Shown here: piece after piece, positions 18,100 through 26,335 of the stretch
Position numbering within the stretch: position 1 is the stretch's first letter
Layout: each line of letters begins with the position of its first letter
NCBI GenBank assembly: GCA_022766165.1
Contig: QYLO01000010.1
Span: forward strand, 1 to 64,000
Direction: 5' to 3'
DNA: 64,000 bases
DNA from: Candidatus Electrothrix gigas
GTDB lineage: Bacteria; Desulfobacterota; Desulfobulbia; Desulfobulbales; Desulfobulbaceae
Made by a program: the position numbers and the translations under genes
The notes under the pieces: generated by a model
The model's database searches: none
Seen by the model: the letters and a program-made list of their open reading frames with translations, nothing else
Told to the model about the DNA's origin: nothing

Positions 18100-18573
18100 A
18101 TGTGTAAAAAAAGAGTCGTCTTGATATGTTTCCTTTTCTTTATCGTTCAAAATGCTCACAGCGAGGAGGCAACAAGTACAGCACGCAATGTAACAAGTTC
18201 TTCTAGCAAAGATACTCGTCAACTCGTATCAATGCCTGAACAAACACTCGAAATTATGCGTCAAGATATGTTAGAACATCTGGCTACTCTGAGCGAAATT
18301 ATCGGTTATCTGGCAGCAAATAACCTTGAGGCTGCCGCAGATGTTGCAGAGAAAAAAATGGGAAGAAGCTCAATGGGAAAGCATCGTGGCACGGGTATGG
18401 GACCAGGTCGATTTATGCCGCCTGCAATGCACAGTATAGGACGGGGAATGCACGAAGCTGCATCAGAAGTAGCAACAGCAGCAAAGCAAGGCGATCTCAA
18501 GGGTGCATATACGTCTTTGCAAAAAGTGACAAGTTCCTGCGTGGCCTGCCATTATAGTTATCGTACACGATAG
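18100..18573 (+). CDS. Secreted cytochrome c'-like haem protein
   Basis: The 157-residue protein has a signal peptide (VVLICFLFFIVQNAHS, cleavage near residue 21) and a single haem c attachment motif CVACH at 147-151, only six residues from the C-terminus. Predicted helices with MPEQTLEIMRQDMLEHLATL and a C-terminal CxxCH fit the four-helix cytochrome c' family. A glycine- and methionine-rich loop (GMGPGRFMPPAMHSIGRGM) is unusual and could bind metal. It would be a periplasmic haem protein; electron transfer or gas binding are both possible. It is placed 30 bases after the NIL ferredoxin gene. Confidence 0.75.
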   Translation: MCKKRVVLICFLFFIVQNAHSEEATSTARNVTSSSSKDTRQLVSMPEQTLEIMRQDMLEHLATLSEIIGYLAANNLEAAADVAEKKMGRSSMGKHRGTGMGPGRFMPPAMHSIGRGMHEAASEVATAAKQGDLKGAYTSLQKVTSSCVACHYSYRTR

Positions 18574-18604
18574 CTCTTGATAGCTCTTTAATAACTCTGT
18601 ATAA

Positions 18605-18638
18605 ACGGGTAGAGGGTTAGAGGCTATGTCCTACCCGT
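18605..18638 (+). other. Stem-loop downstream of cytochrome gene
   Basis: ACGGGTA (18605-18611) and TACCCGT (18632-18638) pair exactly, with partial extension by AGG/CCT. It lies 32 bases after the stop codon and may mark the transcript end, although no T run follows. Confidence 0.4.
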
Positions 18639-18806
18639 AGAATAAAGGGGCTAAAAAAATTTTAAGACATTCCGAAGACGCAGTTCATGTTCCTCTATTT
18701 CATACAAAGAATTATGCTCTCAGATTGGTGCGTTGAATCCTGCCGCAAATAGGATCTCTCAGGGTCTGGAGCAACCCGCTTTTTATAATTTTTAGGCAAA
18801 AGGACG

Positions 18807-19562
18807 ATGGGAGAGGATTCTTCAGGAAAATGGTATACAAATCCTGCGATTATTGCGGCTATAATCACAGGTATTTTTACAGTTATTTCCGTTTTTATTG
18901 GCAAAAAAAACGATCCTCCTGTCCAGCCGCTTCCATCTCAAACAGTTTCAACAACAACGACTATTATCGTTACACCCGCCCCCCCCCTACAGAATTCTCC
19001 TAATTCGTGGAAAAAAATAGCGTCCGAACAGGCAGTAATACAAGTTGAGCCTTTGGCACGACAGAAATATTCTGTGGCAATGCCGGTTCAAAAAGAGCCG
19101 TCAGGGATATTTCAGGATGATTTTGAAGGAAGATTGAGGCAGTGGAGGATAAAACGATATCCTGGTTATTACAATGATTCTATGAGATGGCACCGCTCTG
19201 ATAAGGTATCATTTTCAGGAAAATACAGCCTTTCTCTTGGACATGAAGATACAGACAGAAAAGACAATAATGATGTTGTTCATATTGAAACAAAAGAAGA
19301 TTTTTTGCTGACAGCAGATTCGCTTTTGTCCTTCCAAATCAAGAAGGAGTACAGGATAAATTTGAAAATTGTCTTGAAAGATAAGGATGCACCGTTTAAG
19401 GATACCGTTATCAAATTTTATCCGGGCAACAGCGAGTACAAAGAGTGGCGGGCAGAAGAGCTACTGCTTGGTTCGGATATTGATGAGGGACGATACACGC
19501 TCATGCTGAAAGCTTGGGATCAGGGGCGTCTTTATCTTGATGATATCAAAATACAACATTAG
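18807..19562 (+). CDS. Membrane-anchored jelly-roll-like protein, unknown
   Basis: The 251-residue protein has one membrane segment (about 12-31, NPAIIAAIITGIFTVISVFIG) without a cleavable signal pattern. A proline/threonine-rich linker (SQTVSTTTTIIVTPAPP) follows, and then a C-terminal domain of about 150 residues. This domain begins FQDDFEGRLRQWRIKRYPG and contains SGKYSLSLGHED, TADSLLSFQIKKEY and GRYTLMLKAWDQGRLYLDDI, which resembles a carbohydrate-binding or LamG-like beta sandwich. The exact family is not recognised. It precedes two tandem genes of similar architecture with a six-base gap, suggesting an operon of surface or periplasmic proteins. Confidence 0.65.
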   Translation: MGEDSSGKWYTNPAIIAAIITGIFTVISVFIGKKNDPPVQPLPSQTVSTTTTIIVTPAPPLQNSPNSWKKIASEQAVIQVEPLARQKYSVAMPVQKEPSGIFQDDFEGRLRQWRIKRYPGYYNDSMRWHRSDKVSFSGKYSLSLGHEDTDRKDNNDVVHIETKEDFLLTADSLLSFQIKKEYRINLKIVLKDKDAPFKDTVIKFYPGNSEYKEWRAEELLLGSDIDEGRYTLMLKAWDQGRLYLDDIKIQH

Positions 19563-19574
19563 AGAGGTGTGTTC

Positions 19575-20204
19575 ATGAAGCGAATTATTTTTTTTCTACT
19601 GTTCACAGCGTTGCTTGCTTCTGTTGGCTCTGCTGCGCCGGGCGATAAAATTTTCTATGAAGATTTTTCATCTTACGGGGAAGGGGAACTGCCTGCCGGG
19701 TGGATAGGTGGCGATAATATGAGTGTTGTGGAGGTGAACAAGAAGAAAATATTGAAATATTTTGCCAACGGTTCCTATGATATCACCACGAAAAAGATTG
19801 ATCTGTCAGGGAACTTTAAGGCGACGATATTGATGAAGCATTATTTTCATAATGAATATAATGAGTATAAAAATTATACAAGTGGATGGAAAAAAGATAA
19901 CTATATAAAAACAAACAGTAGTCGATCTATTGTCGTACGTTTTGGGACGTATCAGATATGGATTGGAGACGGAGTTATTGTTGCCGGAATAAAAGGTAAG
20001 TGGTCGGATTTTAAGGAAGTAGAAACAGTTGCACCGGAGCAGACTTTTTCTCTTTCCTTGGAAAGGAGAGGGACGGTTTGCAAAGTATATGTCAATAATG
20101 CCAAGGTTTTTGTTGGTCGATACCCGGAAGTAAAGATGAATAATATCCGTTTTTCCAGCAACAGCAAGTTCGAGATTCACTCCATTGTGATAGAGGAATT
20201 ATAG
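19575..20204 (+). CDS. Secreted LamG-like domain protein, copy 1
   Basis: The 209-residue protein has a clear signal peptide (RIIFFLLFTALLASVGSAA, cleavage about residue 21). The mature part begins KIFYEDFSSYGEGELPAGW and runs as a single beta-sandwich-like domain ending with VYVNNAKVFVGRYPEV and FEIHSIVIEEL. This order resembles concanavalin-like or 3-keto-disaccharide-hydrolase-like folds, which bind sugars. No catalytic residue can be named. GAGAGGTGT lies upstream of ATG 19575; a GTG two codons earlier is possible. The next gene is a tandem paralogue. Confidence 0.65.
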   Translation: MKRIIFFLLFTALLASVGSAAPGDKIFYEDFSSYGEGELPAGWIGGDNMSVVEVNKKKILKYFANGSYDITTKKIDLSGNFKATILMKHYFHNEYNEYKNYTSGWKKDNYIKTNSSRSIVVRFGTYQIWIGDGVIVAGIKGKWSDFKEVETVAPEQTFSLSLERRGTVCKVYVNNAKVFVGRYPEVKMNNIRFSSNSKFEIHSIVIEEL

Positions 20205-20260
20205 CCGTAGGACGGAAAAAGAATAATGATATAAAAAGATAAACTTAAAGAGGTTTGTTC

Positions 20261-20884
20261 ATGAAGCGAATTATTTTTTCTCTACTGTTCACAGTATTGC
20301 TTGCCTCTGTTGGCTACGCTGCGTCGGGCGATAAAATTTTCTATGAAGATTTTTCATCTTACGGGGAAGGGGAACTGCCTGCCGGGTGGATAGGTGGCGA
20401 TAATATGAGTGTTGTGGAGGTGAACAAGAAGAAAATATTGAAACCTTTTGCCAATGCTTCCTATGATATCACTACGAAAAAGATATATTTATCAGGGGAT
20501 TTCAAGGCGACAATATTGATGAAGCATTATTTTCGTAATCAGTATAATAACATGAGAAACGCTACGAGAAATCGGCACTATTATACTGATGAAAGAAACA
20601 AAGGTGCTGTTGTCATCCATTTCGGAACCTATCAGATATCAATCGGAGACGGAGATATATTGGTTGGGATAAAAGACAAGTGGTCGGATCTAAAAGAGTT
20701 GGAAACAGTTACGCCGGAAAACGGTTTTTTTCTTTCTTTGGAAAAAAGAGGCCCTGTCTGTAAAGTATATGTCAACAATGCCAAGGTCTTTGTCGGTCGA
20801 TACCCGAATGTAAAGATGGACAACATTCGGTTCGCCAGCAACAGCAAATTTGAGATTCACTCCATTGTGGTAGAGGAATTATAG
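20261..20884 (+). CDS. Secreted LamG-like domain protein, copy 2
   Basis: The 207-residue protein is a tandem paralogue of the preceding gene. The signal peptide and residues 20-90 are nearly the same, and the last 50 residues are strongly similar. The centre (about 90-115) differs in sequence and length (YNNMRNATRNRHYYTDERN against the other copy). AAAGAGGTTT precedes ATG 20261. The variable loop in an otherwise conserved scaffold suggests diversified ligand binding, which is inference. The gene converges with folE2, leaving 19 bases between stop codons. Confidence 0.65.
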   Translation: MKRIIFSLLFTVLLASVGYAASGDKIFYEDFSSYGEGELPAGWIGGDNMSVVEVNKKKILKPFANASYDITTKKIYLSGDFKATILMKHYFRNQYNNMRNATRNRHYYTDERNKGAVVIHFGTYQISIGDGDILVGIKDKWSDLKELETVTPENGFFLSLEKRGPVCKVYVNNAKVFVGRYPNVKMDNIRFASNSKFEIHSIVVEEL

Positions 20885-20903
20885 CCTTAGGGCGGGGCGG
20901 AGG

Positions 20904-21653
20904 CTACTCTACCTGCTCCAAATCAAGACTGTCTACATAGGCGTAGGCACTGTGTTTATGGATGGATTCAAAGCTCTCAACACTGACTGAGAACCAGCCT
21001 ATTGTCGTATGATCTTTTGCCTTTTGGGCAACCTTTCTGACAACATCCTCAACAAACATGGGATTGGCATAGGCCGCTTCAGTCACAAATTTTTCATCTG
21101 GTCGCTTGAGGAGAGCATAGAGTTCACAGGAACCGCAGCTTTCCACCATACGGATCAGCTCTTCCAACCAGATAAACCCTAGAGGTTGCAACGTCAAGAT
21201 AACCTCAGCCCGCTGATTATGCGCTCCCTGCTGGCTGATCTCTTTGGAGCAAGGACAAAGCGTGGTCAGGGGGACCTTGACCTTGACAAGGAGTGTATGC
21301 TCTTGGTCGTTAATATTTCCAATAAAAGAGCAGTCATACTCCATAAGGCTCTTTGTCCCAGTAACAGGGGCCTTTTTGGCGATAAAATAGCGAAACTGCA
21401 TCTCCATTTGCGCCTGTTTTGCCTGAAGACTACTCTGCACTTCAGCCAACAGTTCTGGGAAAATTTTTGTGTGCATATCCTGTTGATACTTAGCCAAAAT
21501 ACAGGTAAATGTTTCAAGACAGGATCGCTTAAAGCGGTGAGGAAGAGCGGCTTGTAGGTTGATTGCAGCAACAGTTTGCTGCATCCCGCCTTCGTGTTCA
21601 CGGATAGAAACAGGACAGGTGAAATTTTTTATACCAACAGATTGTAATTTCAT
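20904..21653 (-). CDS. folE2: GTP cyclohydrolase FolE2 (type IB)
   Basis: The enzyme converts GTP to 7,8-dihydroneopterin triphosphate, the first step of folate (and queuosine precursor) synthesis. The FolE2 family features are visible: CPVSIREHEGGMQQTVA near the N-terminus, the metal-binding block TTLCPCSKEISQQGAHNQRA with active-site Cys and His, and SVESFESIHKHSAYA at the end. Length 249 is normal. FolE2 can use several metals and is often controlled by Zur; I see no convincing Zur-type palindrome in the 230 bases upstream. Confidence 0.95.
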   Translation of the reverse strand: MKLQSVGIKNFTCPVSIREHEGGMQQTVAAINLQAALPHRFKRSCLETFTCILAKYQQDMHTKIFPELLAEVQSSLQAKQAQMEMQFRYFIAKKAPVTGTKSLMEYDCSFIGNINDQEHTLLVKVKVPLTTLCPCSKEISQQGAHNQRAEVILTLQPLGFIWLEELIRMVESCGSCELYALLKRPDEKFVTEAAYANPMFVEDVVRKVAQKAKDHTTIGWFSVSVESFESIHKHSAYAYVDSLDLEQVE

Positions 21654-21889
21654 AGCATATTTTCTGCCAGAGTTGGAAGCTTTTATGTTTTATATCATAC
21701 CTCTCCCGATCCAGAGGGCGGTAGAGGTAGTAACGAGGTTGAGCAGTATTACCATATTTTTGCAACCAGGATAAGATAATATTTCCCTGTTGTACATATT
21801 TGAAGAGACAGTTCCCCTTGCACTTTTTCAGAAATTCTATTATCTGATGAAGTTGTAAGCGTATCAACAAGAGGATAAGATACTAAAAA

Positions 21890-22291
21890 ATGACAGGTAA
21901 AGAAAATCAGGAAACCACTGTTCGTCTTGATAAATGGCTCTGGGCAGCTCGTTTTTTTAAAACACGCTCCTTGGCTTCAAAGGCTGTGAGCGGGGGGCAT
22001 GTTCACCTGAACGGCAAACGGGTTAAACCGTCCCGCACTGTGCAGGGAGGAGAACAGCTCCGCATTCAACGAGGGGTTGAAGAGTATAGAGTGAATATTC
22101 TGGCTCTGAGCAGTCGGCGAGGCCCGGCCAAGATAGCTCAAACCCTGTATGAAGAAACCGAGGAGTCGCAGGCCCAGCGTGAGCAAGCTCGGGAACAACG
22201 GCGTTTGGTCAAAGCACCGGCCTCTCGGCCAGAGGGGCGACCTGATAAACGGGATCGTCGAAAGATCAGGAAGTTTTTGCGTAAAGAATAG
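21890..22291 (+). CDS. hslR: S4-domain RNA-binding heat-shock protein 15 family
   Basis: The 133-residue basic protein begins with an S4 domain: VRLDKWLWAARFFKTRSLAS, then VSGGHVHLNGKRVKPSR, the classic S4 wording. Hsp15 binds free 50S subunits carrying nascent chains and helps recycle them after heat shock. The C-terminal tail (QAREQRRLVKAPASRPEGR) is rich in arginine and lysine, as in the family. It is followed 31 bases later by the IMP cyclohydrolase gene, so the two may be cotranscribed. A role other than heat shock is possible in this phylum. Confidence 0.88.
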   Translation: MTGKENQETTVRLDKWLWAARFFKTRSLASKAVSGGHVHLNGKRVKPSRTVQGGEQLRIQRGVEEYRVNILALSSRRGPAKIAQTLYEETEESQAQREQAREQRRLVKAPASRPEGRPDKRDRRKIRKFLRKE

Positions 22292-22322
22292 TTTTGGGAA
22301 TAAAAAAAACGAGGTATGACCA

Positions 22323-22943
22323 ATGAACAAAGCAGAAAGGGCCTTAATCAGCCTAACCGATAAATCTGGTATTGAAGATTTTGCCAAGGCATTAACCGAC
22401 ATGGGGATTGAGATCCTTTCCACCGGTGGGACTGCCAAAAAAATGCGCGATAACGGCATTGCGGTCAAGGATGTTTCAGAGTTCACCGGCTTCCCAGAAA
22501 TGCTGGACGGACGGGTCAAGACCTTGCATCCTTTGGTGCATGGCGGTATTCTCCATCAGCGGAAAAATGCTGACCATCAGCAGCAATGCGCAGACCATGG
22601 CATCAAGCCTATTGATATTATTGCTGTGAATCTCTATGCCTTTGAGAAAACCGTGGCTGATCCTGATTGCAGTCTTGATGATGCAATTGAAAATATTGAT
22701 ATTGGTGGACCAACCATGTTGCGGGCTGCGGCGAAAAACTTTCGAGACGTGACCGTGATTGTTGATCCGGCTGATTACGATCAGGTGCTGACAGAAATTC
22801 GTGACACTGGCAACACCACGCTGAAGACCCGATTCAAGCTGGCTGTTAAGGTCTTTCAGCTAACAGCAGCCTATGACACGGCTATTGCTGATTGGCTGGT
22901 TAAAGTGGATGCGGACAGCAACCCTGCTCTCAATGGCGAATAG
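22323..22943 (+). CDS. Stand-alone IMP cyclohydrolase (PurH N-terminal domain)
   Basis: The 206-residue protein corresponds to the MGS-like IMP cyclohydrolase half of bifunctional PurH. It closes FAICAR to IMP in the last purine step. Visible blocks are [76 protein letters not shown], and [18 protein letters not shown]. The AICAR transformylase half is absent and the gene ends cleanly, with a strong terminator behind it. The formyl transfer step must therefore be encoded elsewhere. The Shine-Dalgarno sequence is GAGGTATG before ATG 22323. Confidence 0.92.
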   Translation: MNKAERALISLTDKSGIEDFAKALTDMGIEILSTGGTAKKMRDNGIAVKDVSEFTGFPEMLDGRVKTLHPLVHGGILHQRKNADHQQQCADHGIKPIDIIAVNLYAFEKTVADPDCSLDDAIENIDIGGPTMLRAAAKNFRDVTVIVDPADYDQVLTEIRDTGNTTLKTRFKLAVKVFQLTAAYDTAIADWLVKVDADSNPALNGE

Positions 22944-22962
22944 AGCAAGGCAAGAAGAGAGA

Positions 22963-22995
22963 AAGGGGCGGCGCTGTTGCGTCGCCCTTTGTTTT
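22963..22995 (+). terminator. Intrinsic terminator between IMP cyclohydrolase gene and purN
   Basis: GGGCGGCGC (22966-22974) pairs with GCGTCGCCC (22979-22987), with one G-U pair and a TGTT loop. The stem is followed by TTTGTTTTTG. It should separate purN-pyrR from the upstream genes, at least partly. Confidence 0.85.
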
Positions 22996-23031
22996 TGTTC
23001 TGTTTTATCTGTATAAAAAAAGGAGAGAAGA

Positions 23032-23607
23032 ATGCAGAAGATAGCAGTGCTGTTATCCGGTTCAGGCCGAACCTTGGATAACTTTCATGAGCGTATTCAG
23101 GCAGGAACGATGAGGGCAGAGATTCAGGTGGTCATCTCCAATGTCAGTGATGCCCTTGGGCTGAAAAAAGCAGAAAAGTATGGCTATCCAGCCTTTCACG
23201 CTCCTGATAATGCAGCTATTAATAAAATATTGAGCAGATATGATATTGACCTGATCACCCTGGCCGGTTATCTGAAACTGTATGACCCGCCTCAATCGTT
23301 GAAACAACGGGTTGTTAATATCCATCCCTCCTTAATTCCCTCCTTTTGTGGCCCAGGTTTTTACGGTCATTATGTTCATGAGGCTGTTAAGGCAAGAGGC
23401 TGTACGGTGAGCGGTTGCACTGTCCATTTTGCCAACGAAGTCTATGATGAAGGTCCTATTATCCTGCAAAAATGTATTGCTGTAGATTTTGCAGATACGC
23501 CTGATGATATTGCAGATAAAGTATTTGCTCAAGAGTGTGAAGCCTTTCCTGAAGCCATTAATTTGGTTGATGAAAAGAGTCCTGCTTATTTCTGGAACAG
23601 AGGTTAA
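23032..23607 (+). CDS. purN: Phosphoribosylglycinamide formyltransferase (PurN)
   Basis: The enzyme transfers a formyl group from 10-formyl-THF to GAR in purine synthesis. N-terminal AVLLSGSGRTLDNF, then ITLAGYLKLYDP, NIHPSLIPSFCGPGFYG (the His and folate-binding loop) and SGCTVHFANEVYDEGPIILQ follow the family order. The loop usually written GKGMYG reads CGPGFYG here. At 191 residues it is of normal length. AGGAGAGA lies upstream of the ATG. The stop codon is two bases from the pyrR start, implying cotranscription. Confidence 0.92.
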   Translation: MQKIAVLLSGSGRTLDNFHERIQAGTMRAEIQVVISNVSDALGLKKAEKYGYPAFHAPDNAAINKILSRYDIDLITLAGYLKLYDPPQSLKQRVVNIHPSLIPSFCGPGFYGHYVHEAVKARGCTVSGCTVHFANEVYDEGPIILQKCIAVDFADTPDDIADKVFAQECEAFPEAINLVDEKSPAYFWNRG

Positions 23608-23609
23608 CT

Positions 23610-24143
23610 ATGGCTGCCCGTATTGTGATGAACAGTGATGCGATTGAGCGGAGCATTGAACGCTTGGCCCTAGAAATAATTGAACAAAATCATGGAGTAG
23701 GAAGTATAGCTCTTGTTGGAATCCATACCGGTGGCGTCTTTCTAGCGTCTCGGCTGCATGAGAAAATTACCACGCATGAGGAGAGCGAGGTGCCGACAGC
23801 CAGCTTGGATATCACCTTGTACCGTGATGACTGGAGCTTGGTTTCACAAAATCCCATTGTTCGTACAACCAATATTGCGTTCACTGTTGAGGAAAAAAAC
23901 GTTGTGCTGGTGGATGACGTTATCTTTACCGGACGCACTATCCGGGCGGCTATGGATGCAATCATGGATTACGGACGGCCTCGTTCCATCCAGTTAGCTG
24001 TTTTAGTTGATCGTCAAGGGCGTGAACTTCCTATTCAACCGGATTATACTGGAGTCTGTATTCGGGTTGATGTCTCAGAGCGGGTTGATGTGGTGTTGAC
24101 CGAGGACCGCAAGGGTGATGAAGTGGCGATTGATAATAAATAG
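23610..24143 (+). CDS. pyrR: PyrR, uracil phosphoribosyltransferase / pyrimidine regulator
   Basis: The 177-residue protein matches PyrR: GIHTGGVFLASRL, the PR-loop block SLDITLYRDDWS, the PRPP-binding motif VVLVDDVIFTGRTIRAAMD, and GRPRSIQLAVLVDRQGRELP. PyrR binds pyr mRNA in response to UMP in Gram-positive bacteria and has weak uracil phosphoribosyltransferase activity. In this phylum the regulatory role is unproven. The gene overlaps its neighbour context tightly (two-base gap after purN). I saw no PyrR-type attenuator in the window. Confidence 0.93.
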   Translation: MAARIVMNSDAIERSIERLALEIIEQNHGVGSIALVGIHTGGVFLASRLHEKITTHEESEVPTASLDITLYRDDWSLVSQNPIVRTTNIAFTVEEKNVVLVDDVIFTGRTIRAAMDAIMDYGRPRSIQLAVLVDRQGRELPIQPDYTGVCIRVDVSERVDVVLTEDRKGDEVAIDNK

Positions 24144-24289
24144 CCTTGGCCTTGCTCTTTGCTCCATTGTTTGCTCCATTGGAGTGAAAGAGTGCGGTAT
24201 AATAAAAGAGGGGAAGAAACTCAGACCGCAGGTAATGTCTAGGTAAGATTCAAAGAAGGATTGTTGTCGCTCAAGCGGAGGAGGACAGA

Positions 24290-25681
24290 ATGCCACATTG
24301 TTCAGATCTTCAAAAAATTTGCCAACGGATACGTGAAAAGTCAAACAGTTATGAGCGTTACAGCTTTACCTCTGAGTTTAATGACTTTTTAAAAGCGTTT
24401 TTCGATCTTGCGCAGGAATATGATTCTCTTGAAGATTTTTATCGAATCTGTGTTGCCGTTCCCTTAGAGATGACTGGGCTTGACAGTGCGCTGTATCTTG
24501 TCGATGAAAAAACAGATAGCCTCTCCTTAGTCTGCGATAGCACTCAAGGAATCTGTTCTGAAAACAAAGCAGTGCCAGAGTATATTACCCCACGGAGAGA
24601 ACCCTATCAGAGCAATAACGTCTATGTTGTTCCGATTTATAGTAAAATGCCTTCTCAGGGCGCAGATTCAACAAAGGGAACTGAACGGTGTTCCCCCAGT
24701 AACGCATATCACAGGAACCGCATCCTAGGAGTATTCAGTGTCTCACCCCTGAATAAGCTGTCTGCTGATGATCGTTTTTTCCTTAACAAGTACACAAACC
24801 GGATCGGTTACAATCTTCACAATCGTTTGATTTCGATACAAAATATTGAGCATCTCAAGTTTATCAATACCCTGGTCATGGATATTGAGCATAATGTGAT
24901 TGTACCCAATATGTACTTCCGCCATCTCTTTAATAAGCTGCGGAAAAAGATAATAGAACTTGAAGGACTTCGAGATCAGATACGACAAACCAACAAGTCA
25001 ACATTTGCCTCTTTGCATTGCGAAAGTTGTCTCAGTCGCTGTGACCGACTGAGTGACGACTTATTGTTTTATCACTCTGAAATAGTAAAGCATCATTCTA
25101 ACATCAGTCTTTTTTTAGAAAGCCTTTTCCGGCGCGAACATTTTGAAAGTGGTCATTTAGTGCTTCATCCCAAGCGATGTTTTGTAGAAAAGGAGATTAT
25201 TCTTCCCCAGCTAGAAAACTATGCCAGTCGCTTGCGATCTGCGAATATAACGGTTGACCGGCCAAATAATATGCTGGATGAGGAGTTTCAGCTTATAGTT
25301 GATATTGGTCTTCTCTCGCAGGTGTATGCCAATCTTTTTTCCAATGCGACCAAGTATACCGGAGAAGTCATTACTCAAGACGGAACAGTACGGAAGGCTA
25401 TTGCCTATGGGCGAGAAGTTATTGATAACTTTCCAGAGTGCGGTGAACAAGGTGTTAAGTTTAATGTGTTCAGCACTGGGCCTCATCTTGATGAGAAAGA
25501 GGCGGCAATTATCTTTCAGGAAGGGGTGCGGGGCAAGAGCAGTAAGGGTATCCACGGTACTGGTCATGGACTTGCGTTTATCCAGCATGTTGTCGAGCTT
25601 CATGGTGGTATTATCGGGTATGAAAAGACTTCAGAAGGGAATAATTTTTACTTTATTCTCCCGGTAACGCATGTGAAATAA
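24290..25681 (+). CDS. GAF-HATPase sensor protein
   Basis: The 463-residue protein has a GAF-like sensor domain (about 40-185, LEDFYRICVAVPLEMTGLDSALYLVDE). A helical region follows with a possible phospho-acceptor histidine in VMDIEHNVIVPN (about residue 205) and a cysteine pair cluster (CESCLSRC, about 245). The C-terminal ATPase domain of the GHKL type has NLFSNATKYTGE, GVRGKSSKGIHGTGHGLAF and VVELHGG. The H-box is not the canonical HExxTP, so it may be an atypical kinase. No regulator gene is adjacent. AAGCGGAGGAGG gives a good ribosome binding site for ATG 24290. Confidence 0.78.
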   Translation: MPHCSDLQKICQRIREKSNSYERYSFTSEFNDFLKAFFDLAQEYDSLEDFYRICVAVPLEMTGLDSALYLVDEKTDSLSLVCDSTQGICSENKAVPEYITPRREPYQSNNVYVVPIYSKMPSQGADSTKGTERCSPSNAYHRNRILGVFSVSPLNKLSADDRFFLNKYTNRIGYNLHNRLISIQNIEHLKFINTLVMDIEHNVIVPNMYFRHLFNKLRKKIIELEGLRDQIRQTNKSTFASLHCESCLSRCDRLSDDLLFYHSEIVKHHSNISLFLESLFRREHFESGHLVLHPKRCFVEKEIILPQLENYASRLRSANITVDRPNNMLDEEFQLIVDIGLLSQVYANLFSNATKYTGEVITQDGTVRKAIAYGREVIDNFPECGEQGVKFNVFSTGPHLDEKEAAIIFQEGVRGKSSKGIHGTGHGLAFIQHVVELHGGIIGYEKTSEGNNFYFILPVTHVK

Positions 25682-25809
25682 GAGAATATGACTTGACCTG
25701 AGTTCGTCTCCTGAACTCTGCGGAAAAAGGGTTACACTGCATCGGTGTTCTGTTATACTAAAAAATTTTTCTTTCTCCACAAGATGATTCTTAGCTTTCT
25801 GGCTGCTTT

Positions 25810-26289
25810 ATGGTTAAAAAAAGAAAAAGAACACTTGTCTCCCTGTCTGAAAAAACTCTGGCCAATGTGTACGGGCAACAGCAATGGGGCAATCAATGGC
25901 ATCTTTTCAAGCTGGGTCAGCACTGGCCCAGACTGGTCGGTGATGTGTTTGCCGAGCATAGTATGCCAGCCTATTTTCGACACAAAGATCTCTGGGTGTA
26001 TGCGCATAATTCTATATGGATGCAACAAATGCATTTCAGTAAAATAGATATCATTGACAAGATCAATGTGTTTTTGCAAGGTGCGTTCACTGTAGGAGAT
26101 ATCCGCTGGCTCTTACAACCTGCGGAGTTGATTGATACACCGGAAGAAAAATATGAGCCTCCGCCGCTTGATGTTGATCCTGAGGCGGAACAGAAGTTCC
26201 GAGCAATGGCGGAAAATGTTGCAAATCCCGAGGTTCGGGAGGCGTTGTGTCAGCTTTGGCTACGGATGGAGAGTCTGAAGAAGAAGTAA
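25810..26289 (+). CDS. DUF721 (DciA-like) protein
   Basis: The 159-residue protein has the DUF721 core: WHLFKLGQHWPRLVGDVFAEHSMPAYFRHKDLWVYAHNSIWMQQMHF, recognisable by the W-x2-VG and L-x-V pattern. DciA proteins help load the replicative helicase DnaB in bacteria that lack DnaC. This protein has an added C-terminal tail (about 100-159). DUF721 proteins in this phylum may serve the same function, which is inference. The start overlaps no neighbour; a weak purine-rich stretch precedes it. Confidence 0.75.
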   Translation: MVKKRKRTLVSLSEKTLANVYGQQQWGNQWHLFKLGQHWPRLVGDVFAEHSMPAYFRHKDLWVYAHNSIWMQQMHFSKIDIIDKINVFLQGAFTVGDIRWLLQPAELIDTPEEKYEPPPLDVDPEAEQKFRAMAENVANPEVREALCQLWLRMESLKKK

Positions 26290-26335
26290 TCTCATCGATT
26301 GTTTATATGATGAATCGCAACCTGTTGGTAGCAAA

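Noticed and set aside
21654-21889. Zur-type operator before folE2
   Set aside because: I found no convincing palindrome of that type.
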